Assembly (NCBI GenBank): GCA_018365815.1
Contig: JAGZJH010000025.1
Span: 1-35,519, forward strand
Origin: Erysipelotrichaceae bacterium
GTDB lineage: Bacteria > Bacillota_I > Bacilli_A > Erysipelotrichales > Coprobacillaceae
Length of the DNA: 35,519 nucleotides
Direction: 5' to 3'
Numbering within the stretch: the stretch's first letter is position 1; each line of letters begins with the position of its first letter. Both the position numbers and the translations under genes were made by a program. Below are positions 1 to 6,469 of this stretch, piece after piece. The notes under the pieces were generated by a model that was not told where the DNA came from, did no database searches, and saw only the letters and a program-made list of their open reading frames with translations.

Positions 1-123
1 ACTGATGATTTTATTACACAGTTAAATGATTATATTATTTGGTATAACACTAAACGTATAAAAGAATCATTAGGTTATAAAAGCCCTATTGACTATAGAA
101 AATCTCTTGGTTTATCATATTAA
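1..123 (+). CDS. IS3-family transposase OrfB, C-terminal end (partial at window edge)
   Basis: The first 40 codons are open in frame 1 and end at TAA 121-123. They carry the typical carboxy end of the IS3/IS150 OrfB integrase: a WYN..RI..SLGY motif followed by SPIDYR. In this family the segment lies just after the last acidic residue of the DDE catalytic core. The element runs off the left edge, so whether the full transposase is intact cannot be judged. It reads toward the IS21-type genes, which are on the opposite strand. Confidence 0.8.
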   Translation, partial: TDDFITQLNDYIIWYNTKRIKESLGYKSPIDYRKSLGLSY

Positions 124-127
124 TAAA

Positions 128-152
128 GTCCAAGAAATCATCCGCATCCCCA
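128..152 (+). repeat. Candidate right terminal inverted repeat of the IS3 element
   Basis: Four bases after the OrfB stop comes a 25-base stretch beginning GTCCAAGAAATC and ending in CCCCA. Position, length and the final CA fit the right end of an IS150-group element. The matching left end is outside the window, so this rests on family knowledge and position only. Confidence 0.35.
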
Positions 153-180
153 TTTTGATCATATAAGAATGTACATTTTT

Positions 181-930
181 TTAATTTTCCTGTTCATCAT
201 AATAGTCTTTAAGTCTGTATGATTTACCGGTTATATGGACGACATGTGCATGATGCAATACTCGATCCAATATTGCGTTTGCTATTACTGGATCCATAAA
301 TACATCATCCCAATTTGAAATGTTTATATTCGTCGTTATGATTGTACTCTTCTTTTCATAACGTTTATCTATTAGTTGGAAAAACAGCTTCGAATCCTCT
401 CTGTCTATTGGTAAATATCCTAATTCATCTATTATTAGCAGTGAATAACTTGAAAAATGTTTCAGTCTGCTCTCCAATCTATTTTCTAGCTTTGCCTTCT
501 TTAATTGTGCGATGAGATCATGGCATTTGATGAAATAGGTGGACATTCTTTTTTTGGCTACTGATATCCCTATCGATGTTGCCAAGTGCGTTTTACCTAC
601 ACCACTACTGCCAAGAAATATAATATTTTCTTTTTCATGGACGAATCTGTGACTAAAAAAATCCATGATTTGTGCTTTATTTATATTTTCTTGAAACTCA
701 AAATCAAATTCGTCAATTTCCTTATGATGGGGAAACGCTCCTGTTTTGACCATTGTTTTAATCAGTTTAGCTTCCTTTTGATCTATCTCATAATTTGTTA
801 GTTTAATCAATCCTTGTTCAAATGAAAGATTATTCCTTGTAACGAAATCCACAGTTTCGTTTAGATGATTAATGATTTCATTTAGCTTTAGATATTCCAA
901 GTTTTGTCTAAGTTGTTCATGTTCTGTCAT
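181..930 (-). CDS. istB: IstB-like ATPase, IS21-family transposition helper
   Basis: The 249-residue protein is full length for IstB, the AAA+ ATPase that works with the IstA transposase in IS21 elements to select and load target DNA. A Walker A motif (GSSGVGKTHLA) lies near residue 107 and a Walker B motif (LLIIDELGYLP) near residue 164, with sensor-type TTNIN after it. The N-terminal ~70 residues are the helical IstB extension. It overlaps the 3' end of istA by 14 bases, the usual IS21 arrangement. Because istA is truncated, this ATPase is probably left without its partner. It could still act with an intact IS21 copy elsewhere. Family call is firm. Confidence 0.92.
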   Translation of the reverse strand: MTEHEQLRQNLEYLKLNEIINHLNETVDFVTRNNLSFEQGLIKLTNYEIDQKEAKLIKTMVKTGAFPHHKEIDEFDFEFQENINKAQIMDFFSHRFVHEKENIIFLGSSGVGKTHLATSIGISVAKKRMSTYFIKCHDLIAQLKKAKLENRLESRLKHFSSYSLLIIDELGYLPIDREDSKLFFQLIDKRYEKKSTIITTNINISNWDDVFMDPVIANAILDRVLHHAHVVHITGKSYRLKDYYDEQEN

Positions 931-1450
931 TTTTGAATCTTGCTCCTATATTTTCCAAATTTTCTTTTGCTATCTTTGATATTTTGTCTCTATCATGAGG
1001 CAATGTCATTGACAATATGTTTTCATAATATTCTCTATGATAGTTCATTTTTTTATCAGAAATAAGATGTACAGTTACAAGTTCCATGTTATAATACAAA
1101 TATAGCTGATTATCATAGATCTGCAACTGTAATTGTTTTCCAATATATTCTGGTGGTACAGAATACATCTTTGATTTATATGTAATCATCGAAGACTTAT
1201 TAACTTTTACAGTTGTTGTTTCGATGCTATACTGCTTTCTTACAGACTGGGTTGGTAGCGGTCCTAAGAAAGCTTTTTCATTTTCCAAATCAAATATTGG
1301 AATCCCTTGATAACTCTCATGAAAAGCAATATTTTCCCTATCGTTGATTTCTTTTAGTTTTATGGACAGTTCATCGTATGATAACTCTCCACTGTACGCC
1401 AGTAGTTCATCTGATGCTAGAATAAAAACTGTACCAGTTAAATGGAAGAA
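917..1450 (-). pseudogene. istA: IstA transposase remnant (IS21 family), C-terminal part only
   Basis: An open frame upstream of istB encodes the C-terminal ~175 residues of an IS21 IstA: a short helical stretch, a GPLP motif just after the ENEK segment, and the beta-rich C-terminal domain that includes YSVPPEYIGKQLQL. From TTG 1288 only 123 codons would be read, but the same frame stays open to about 1450, where a TAG stops it. A complete IstA is about 400-500 residues and carries a helix-turn-helix and a DDE integrase core. None of that is present. The break coincides with the start of the ISL3 remnant on the other strand, so the 5' two thirds were lost by insertion or deletion. Confidence 0.8.
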
Positions 1451-1454
1451 CTAG

Positions 1455-2597
1455 CTAGTATATGATACACATATTATCTATAGGAAACGTAGATACTATT
1501 GTCCTCAGTGTAAAATTTATCATTATGAAAACAATCCTTTTACTTCTCAACCTTACTCTCGTTTTACTGATACATCTCAAATTCAGATTATGATCCTTCT
1601 TAAAGAACATTCTACTACCTTTTCTATGGTCGCTAGGCAATTTCATACGACACCTACTAAAATCATAAATATATTTGATACTTTTGGTCAAATGAAGAAA
1701 TTACCTTTTACTGAGGTTATTTGTATAGATGAATTTTATTGGAACAGGAAAAGCAAAAACAAATATGCCTGTGCTATTTTAGATTTCTCTACTGGTAATA
1801 TTATAGATATTATCGAAGGTAGAAAACTTAAAAATTGGGATAGTTATACTCAACTTATAAAGAAAGATGAGTTCAAAAAAGTTAAATATATATGTACTGA
1901 TCTTTTTGAAACATACAGGCAAGTTTAAAAAATCTATTTTCCTCACGCCCTATTGTGTTGTGACTCTTTTCATATTATCAAAAATATCAATATTCTTCTC
2001 AAAAATGAAAGAATAAAGCTTATGAAAAAATATGAAAAAAATTCTATCGAATATTATCTTCTTAAACACTTTCATTTTCTATTGATGATGGATTCTTCTA
2101 AAATCAAAGAAAATAAAGCTAGATATAATCATAAATTAAAAAGATATATCAATTATCCACAACTTCTAGAACTTATCCTTGATATAAATCCTATTCTTAA
2201 AGAGGCGTATAATCTTAAAGAACTATATCTTATTTTTAATTCAATTTCTTCAATAGAAGATGCACGAATCAATTTATCAGAAGTTATTCGTGAATACTCT
2301 TCATCAAATATCGAAAGTTATAGAAAATTATCTATAACACTTATTGAATGGTTTGAAGAAATAATTAATTCCTTTATCCTTTACAAAGGAAAAAGAATAT
2401 CTAACGGAAAGATAGAAGGAACAAATTCTCGAATCAAGACAATTCTAAAAAATGCAAATGGTTTTAAAAACTTTTCAAGAATGAGAAATAGGATAATGTA
2501 TTGCATAAATAAAAAGTCACTTCCATCTTTAAATGCACAATCACAAAATATAAGAATGCCTGGAAAGAAACGAGGAAAATATAACAAAAAGCAATAG
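1455..2597 (+). pseudogene. ISL3-family transposase, 5'-truncated and interrupted by one in-frame stop
   Basis: One reading frame runs from about 1455 to TAG 2595-2597 and is broken only by TAA at 1926-1928. The part before the stop has a zinc-ribbon remnant (RKRRYYCPQCK) followed by ENNPF, then a helix-turn-helix-like segment and the first catalytic block with VICIDEFYW, as in ISL3 DDE transposases. The part after it opens with KIYFPHALLCCDSFHIIKNI, the second catalytic block, and ends with the SNGKIEGTNSRIK block that carries the last acidic residue. The N-terminal ~50 residues, including the first CxxC pair, are missing. Because the frame is the same on both sides, this looks like a point nonsense mutation and not a frameshift. 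The protein cannot be made whole from this copy. Confidence 0.88.
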
Positions 2598-2636
2598 TAC
2601 AATTTAATAAATAACGATTGAATAAGCCAAATAGAA

Positions 2637-2676
2637 AAGGTAGAAAACTGTGACATTTCATCACTTTTTCTACCTT
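2637..2676. repeat. 11-bp inverted repeat downstream of the ISL3 remnant
   Basis: AAGGTAGAAAA at 2637-2647 is matched exactly by TTTTCTACCTT at 2666-2676, with an 18-base loop that contains a further TGA/TCA pairing. It lies 40 bases after the transposase stop. It could be a terminator of the transposase transcript or part of the element's end, but no clear U-run follows it. Confidence 0.55.
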
Positions 2677-2677
2677 C

Positions 2678-2695
2678 GTTTGATACTAAAACCCC
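2678..2695 (+). repeat. Candidate right terminal repeat of the ISL3 element
   Basis: The 18 bases GTTTGATACTAAAACCCC follow the hairpin. Read on the opposite strand they begin GGGGTTTTAG and end ATCAAAC, resembling ISL3-type ends, which start with GG and carry a TCAAA core. The left end has been lost, so no pairing partner exists here. The 78 bases from 2696 to the fakA stop hold no gene and no terminator that I can see. Confidence 0.4.
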
Positions 2696-2773
2696 AAAAA
2701 TTTAAAGGCGTTTCAGATTTCACCCCAATTTAAATTAAAGTATCTATTTATCGGCACTTTTTGACTGCTTTTA

Positions 2774-4408
2774 CTATTCAACACCAATAATAAATGAATA
2801 TACCGGTTGTTGACCATTAATAATCTCTAACTCTGCCTCAGAATTTTCTGTAATAAATGCTTCAACCTCACTGATTTCTGCTTCAGATACATCTTCACCT
2901 GCAATTAAAGTAATAATTTCATCTTCTTCACTCATTAATCCAAGTAAAGTTTTCTTACAAGCTTCAACTTTACTAGGCACACAAGCCACAATTTCCTTTT
3001 CAACCATTGCCATGTAATCATTTGCTTTAATATCAACACCATCAATATTAGTATCTTTAATTGCAAAAGTTACTTGTCCGGTTTTAACATTTTCACTTGC
3101 TTCTTTCATTTCTTCAAGCGTATCTTCTAAATTTGCTTCTGGATTAAACATAATACATGCTGATAATCCTTGTGGTATAGTCTTTGTAGGAATGACAAAA
3201 ACATTAATTTCTCCTTCTAATATTGTTGCTGCTTGATTTGCTGCCATAACAATATTAGAATTATTAGGAAGCACAATCACATTTTTAGCATTTACATTTT
3301 TTATTGCCTCAACTAGATCCTCAGTAGACGGATTCATTGTTTGCCCTCCACTTACAACATAATCACAATTTAATTCCATAAACATTTCTTTAATACCGTT
3401 TCCAGCAGCAACTGCAATTAATCCAACTTCTTTAGATTCTACTTTAATTGCTTTAACCACACTTGCTTCTTCAGTTAGAGAATTATGTTGTTCTTGCATA
3501 TTTTCAATTTTTAATTTAATAAATTCTCCAAAACGTTGAGCTAAGTTTAAAGCTTCACCAGGTTTTAAAGTATGAACATGAACCTTAACAATTTCTTCAT
3601 CTTGCACTACAACAATAGAATCACCGGGAATTCTTGCTAATTCACGCTTCATTTGATCTTCACTAAAACGATCAATTAATTGATCCTTTAACCTTAAGAT
3701 AAATTCAGTACAATATCCAAAACCTTCTTCAGAACCTTCAACTTTACTTGCAGCTTTTTGTGTTTCACCATTTGAAATATCTGTTTTTTTAATTTCTTTT
3801 CCATCAATAGCAGCCATAAATCCAGTTAAAATTACTAATAATCCAGCTCCACCGCTATCAACCACACCAACTTCTTTTAATACCGGTAAAAGTGTTGGGG
3901 TAATATTTAATGTTTCTTTCGCTTCATTAATAAAATAAGTAAATACATCTTCAATTGATTTATCAGTAGTTGCATATTTCACTAAGTAATCAGCCGCACA
4001 ACGAATAACTGTTAAAATTGTCCCTTCAACAGGCTTTAATACAGCCTTATAAGCCACTCTTGCCCCATTTTCAAATGCTTTAGCTAGTTCAACTGAATCG
4101 ATTTCTTTTTTACCTTCCAAAGCCATAGAAAATCCTCTAAAAATTTGTGATAAAATAACACCAGAATTTCCTCTAGCTCCCATTAACAAACCTTTAGATA
4201 ACTTCTTTGAAATTTCGTAAATATCATCAGTTTCTAAACTTTCAATTTCTTTTGCACCTGCACTAAATGTCATTGACATATTTGTTCCAGTATCTCCATC
4301 AGGTACTGGGAATACATTTAAAGCATCGATTTCTGCTTGTTGATTGTGTAATAAGTAGGCACCATTTAATACCATTTTTTTAAATAATTGTGCATCTATT
4401 TTTTCCAT
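2774..4408 (-). CDS. fakA: Fatty acid kinase ATP-binding subunit FakA (DAK2 domain protein, YloV)
   Basis: The 544-residue protein has the FakA layout. An N-terminal DhaL/DAK2-type kinase domain (about residues 9-200) carries the Mg-ATP motif NVFPVPDGDTGTNM at 31-44 and the GARGNSGVILSQ loop. A middle domain and a C-terminal FakB-interacting domain follow. FakA phosphorylates fatty acids held by DegV-type FakB proteins, feeding acyl-phosphate into phospholipid synthesis. The start is supported by GGAGG ahead of the ATG at 4408. It lies 18 bases after the Asp23-family gene, an arrangement shared with B. subtilis yloU-yloV. No fakB is present in the window. The 3' side runs straight into insertion-sequence remnants, with no terminator seen. 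Confidence 0.93.
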   Translation of the reverse strand: MEKIDAQLFKKMVLNGAYLLHNQQAEIDALNVFPVPDGDTGTNMSMTFSAGAKEIESLETDDIYEISKKLSKGLLMGARGNSGVILSQIFRGFSMALEGKKEIDSVELAKAFENGARVAYKAVLKPVEGTILTVIRCAADYLVKYATTDKSIEDVFTYFINEAKETLNITPTLLPVLKEVGVVDSGGAGLLVILTGFMAAIDGKEIKKTDISNGETQKAASKVEGSEEGFGYCTEFILRLKDQLIDRFSEDQMKRELARIPGDSIVVVQDEEIVKVHVHTLKPGEALNLAQRFGEFIKLKIENMQEQHNSLTEEASVVKAIKVESKEVGLIAVAAGNGIKEMFMELNCDYVVSGGQTMNPSTEDLVEAIKNVNAKNVIVLPNNSNIVMAANQAATILEGEINVFVIPTKTIPQGLSACIMFNPEANLEDTLEEMKEASENVKTGQVTFAIKDTNIDGVDIKANDYMAMVEKEIVACVPSKVEACKKTLLGLMSEEDEIITLIAGEDVSEAEISEVEAFITENSEAELEIINGQQPVYSFIIGVE

Positions 4409-4426
4409 GTATCTCTTTCCTCCAAA

Positions 4427-4783
4427 CTACTCAATCACTTTAATACCTTGAACATAAACATTCACTGCTTCTACACGTACATCTAAAGTTCTTTCTAATA
4501 CATATTTAACTTTCTTTTGTACTTCAAAGACTACTTCTGAAATTTTAATTCCATATCCTACAAAAATATATATATCAACAATCAATCCTGTTAATCCTTC
4601 TTTAGTAATAATTCCCTTAGAAAAATTATCTTTTTTTAATAACTCATAAAATCCGTCTTTAAGCATCTTTTGACTAGCCATTCCAACAACACCATAACAT
4701 TCAGTTGCGGCACCACCAGCCATTTGTGCAACGACAGATGAAGAAAAACTAATATTTCCATATTGTGTATTTTTTTCAATCAT
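4427..4783 (-). CDS. yloU: Asp23/Gls24-family envelope stress protein (YloU-like)
   Basis: The 118-residue protein is the short form of the Asp23/Gls24 family, alpha/beta proteins of unknown biochemical role tied to cell-envelope stress in Firmicutes. The family pattern is visible as GNISFSSSVVAQMAGGAATE near the N-terminus and YGIKISEVVFEVQKKVKYVL in the middle. The frame could be extended five codons upstream to ATG 4798, but GGAGGG lies inside those codons at the right distance before ATG 4783, so the later start is preferred. It is first in a two-gene unit with fakA and is divergent from rpmB, as in B. subtilis. Confidence 0.88.
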   Translation of the reverse strand: MIEKNTQYGNISFSSSVVAQMAGGAATECYGVVGMASQKMLKDGFYELLKKDNFSKGIITKEGLTGLIVDIYIFVGYGIKISEVVFEVQKKVKYVLERTLDVRVEAVNVYVQGIKVIE

Positions 4784-4839
4784 AACTGATCCCTCCATAT
4801 ATTAAACTATACTAATTATGTATAGAAATAGACATTATT

Positions 4840-4917
4840 ATTATACCCTAGAAATTTTAATTAAGCAAATAATTATGACCAGTTCATTATTATTCATCTA
4901 CAATTTAATTTTGTCAA
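4840..4917 (-). promoter_or_regulatory. Two candidate sigma-A promoters for yloU-fakA
   Basis: On the minus strand a perfect -35 TTGACA (4917-4912) is followed after 17 bases by AATAAT (4894-4889). Closer to the gene, TTGCTT (4868-4863) is followed after 17 bases by a perfect TATAAT (4845-4840). Either or both could drive yloU-fakA. They are read from sequence only. Confidence 0.5.
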
Positions 4918-4947
4918 CATATTTCCTCATTATTTTTTTATTTTTAC

Positions 4948-4976
4948 TTGCATTTTTAATTTGTAAATGATATTAT
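4948..4976 (+). promoter_or_regulatory. Sigma-A promoter of rpmB with extended -10
   Basis: TTGCAT (4948-4953), a 17-base spacer and TATTAT (4971-4976) preceded by TGA form an extended -10 promoter. It lies about 40 bases ahead of the rpmB start, and an AAGGGGG ribosome-binding site sits between them. Confidence 0.65.
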
Positions 4977-5017
4977 ATACAAGTATGAAAAAGCCACTAA
5001 AAAAGGGGGTAACTTAA

Positions 5018-5203
5018 ATGTCAAGAAAATGTCAATTAACTGGTAAAGGTGCAATGTCTGGAAATACTCGTTCTCATGCATTAAATGCTAGCAGAAGAAA
5101 ATGGAATGTTAACTTACAAAAAGCAACTGTAATGGTTGATGGGAAACCAACTAAAGTTAGAATTTCAGCAAGAGCGCTTAAAACATTAAGAAAAAGTGCT
5201 TAA
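5018..5203 (+). CDS. rpmB: 50S ribosomal protein L28
   Basis: The 61-residue basic protein is full length for bacterial L28. It begins with the family hallmark MSRKCQLTGKGAMSGN, continues with SHALNASRRKWNVNLQK, and ends in the conserved RISARALKTLRKS block. Only one Cys remains of the zinc-binding set (residue 5), which fits the Cys-minus type of L28. A strong AAGGGGG site precedes the ATG. The gene is monocistronic: it has its own promoter, is followed at once by a terminator, and is divergent from yloU. Confidence 0.97.
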   Translation: MSRKCQLTGKGAMSGNTRSHALNASRRKWNVNLQKATVMVDGKPTKVRISARALKTLRKSA

Positions 5204-5227
5204 TCTAGATAACCATTTACCGTAGAT

Positions 5228-5251
5228 GAGATGAACTTCATCTCTTTTTTT
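5228..5251 (+). terminator. Rho-independent terminator of rpmB
   Basis: GAGATG (5228-5233) and CATCTC (5239-5244) flank an AACTT loop and are followed directly by seven T. It lies 25 bases after the rpmB stop. Confidence 0.8.
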
Positions 5252-5258
5252 CATATAT

Positions 5259-5287
5259 AAAAAAGGGCCGAATTTCGGTCCTTTTTT
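5259..5287. terminator. Bidirectional terminator between rpmB and dnaJ
   Basis: GGGCCG (5265-5270) pairs with CGGTCC (5276-5281) across an AATTT loop. Six A precede it and six T follow it, so it can act on both strands. On the plus strand the third pair is a G-U wobble. On the minus strand the same position is an A-C mismatch, so it is slightly weaker for dnaJ. The dnaJ stop codon overlaps its edge. Confidence 0.75.
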
Positions 5288-6413
5288 AACGTCTAAATGC
5301 TTTTTTAAAACTATCGAAGAAAGAATCTTTTTTCTTGTCTTTTTCAACAATTTTACGATATAATTCTTTTTCCTCCTTAGAAAGTTTAGTCGGGATTTTA
5401 ATTTCAACTTTGACTAACTGATCACCATAATGATCACTTCTTAAATCCTTAACCCCTTTGCCTTTTAGTTTAAATGTTGTACCATTTTGAGTTCCTTCTG
5501 GAATTTTTAAAGTCACTTCACCATAAGGCGTAGGAACATCTACTTCACATCCTAATGTTGCATTTGGTGCTGAAATAGGAATTGACATTAAAATGTTGCG
5601 ATTATCTCTTACAAAGTGTGGATGTGGTTTAATTAATATTTCAACATATAAATCGCCATTTGGTCCACCATTTGCGCCACGATGCCCTTTCCCTGCAACA
5701 CGTAATTGTTGATGTGAATTAATTCCTGCTGGTATATTAAGTTCTACAGTAATATTCTTGTTTGTATATCCACTTCCATGACAATGTGGGCATTTTTCTT
5801 TTACAACTTTACCAGTTCCTCCACAATCAGGACAGACACTTTGATTAACGAAAGTTCCAAACGCTGTACGTTGTTGCGTTTTTATTTGACCTGTACCGTT
5901 ACATCTTGAACAAGTATGAATATCATTAGGTGTCTTCGCTCCTGTACCATTACAATGTGAACATTTTTCATCATAATTGATTTTAATATCCATTTTACGT
6001 CCTTTAATAGCATCCATAAAGTCGATTTGAACTTGCATATAACGATCTTGACCTTGCATAGGTCCTGTTCTTCTTGCACGTCCTGAACTTTGTCCACCAC
6101 CAAAGAAAGAACTGAAAATATCACCTAAATCAACATCGTCAAACCCACTAAATCCACCTTGGAAACCGCCACCGAATCCACCAGAATTTTGGTCAAATGC
6201 TGCATGCCCATAGCGATCATAGGCTGCTTTTTTATTTTCATCTGATAAAACATCATATGCTTCTTGAACTTCTTTGAATTTTTCTTCTGCATCAGCTTCT
6301 TTGTTAATATCAGGGTGATATGTTTTAGCTAACTTACGATAGGCTCTTTTTATTGTTTGTGCATCTGCGTCTTTGCTTACACCAAGCACTTCATAATAGT
6401 CTCTTTTTGCCAT
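5286..6413 (-). CDS. dnaJ: Chaperone protein DnaJ (Hsp40)
   Basis: The 375-residue protein is a type I Hsp40 that delivers unfolded substrates to DnaK and stimulates its ATPase. It has an N-terminal J domain (residues ~1-70) with the HPD motif in TYHPDIN, then a Gly/Phe-rich linker. A zinc-finger domain follows with all four CxxCxGxG repeats: CSHCNGTG, CSRCNGTG, CPDCGGTG and CPHCHGSG. The C-terminal substrate-binding region closes the protein. It is the last gene of hrcA-grpE-dnaK-dnaJ. An AAGG site precedes the ATG at 6413. A hairpin in the dnaK-dnaJ gap may set its dose relative to DnaK. Confidence 0.97.
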   Translation of the reverse strand: MAKRDYYEVLGVSKDADAQTIKRAYRKLAKTYHPDINKEADAEEKFKEVQEAYDVLSDENKKAAYDRYGHAAFDQNSGGFGGGFQGGFSGFDDVDLGDIFSSFFGGGQSSGRARRTGPMQGQDRYMQVQIDFMDAIKGRKMDIKINYDEKCSHCNGTGAKTPNDIHTCSRCNGTGQIKTQQRTAFGTFVNQSVCPDCGGTGKVVKEKCPHCHGSGYTNKNITVELNIPAGINSHQQLRVAGKGHRGANGGPNGDLYVEILIKPHPHFVRDNRNILMSIPISAPNATLGCEVDVPTPYGEVTLKIPEGTQNGTTFKLKGKGVKDLRSDHYGDQLVKVEIKIPTKLSKEEKELYRKIVEKDKKKDSFFDSFKKAFRR

Positions 6414-6440
6414 ATTCTACCTTCCTTTTTAATAATACAC

Positions 6441-6462
6441 GCCAAGGGAAAAATCCCTTGGC
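6441..6462. other. Intercistronic hairpin between dnaK and dnaJ
   Basis: GCCAAGGGA and TCCCTTGGC form a perfect 9-bp stem with an AAAA loop, 7 bases beyond the dnaK stop. On the transcribed minus strand the sequence after it is GTGTATTATTA, not a T-run. It is more likely an mRNA-stabilising or processing structure, or a partial attenuator, than a full terminator. Confidence 0.7.
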
Positions 6463-6469
6463 TTAAAAA

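Larger units (their letters stand above)
1..2695. mobile_element. Cluster of insertion-sequence remnants (IS3, IS21, ISL3)
   Basis: Three unrelated transposase families lie side by side with no host gene between them: the 3' end of an IS3-type OrfB (1-123), an IS21-type istB plus the 3' part of istA on the minus strand (181-~1450), and a 5'-truncated ISL3 transposase on the plus strand (~1455-2597). The istA and ISL3 frames both break off between about 1441 and 1475, so that short stretch is the join of two elements. The first ordinary chromosomal gene, fakA, starts its 3' end at 2774. The block reads as nested insertion followed by deletion. Outer boundaries are approximate because the left side runs off the window. 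Confidence 0.75.

Noticed and set aside
586..801. 71-codon plus-strand frame inside istB
   Set aside because: It lies wholly opposite the conserved istB coding sequence, including its Walker A region, and has no family pattern.
5186..5407. 73-codon minus-strand frame at the dnaJ 3' end
   Set aside because: It overlaps dnaJ in another frame and runs through two terminators; Lys-rich with no family match.
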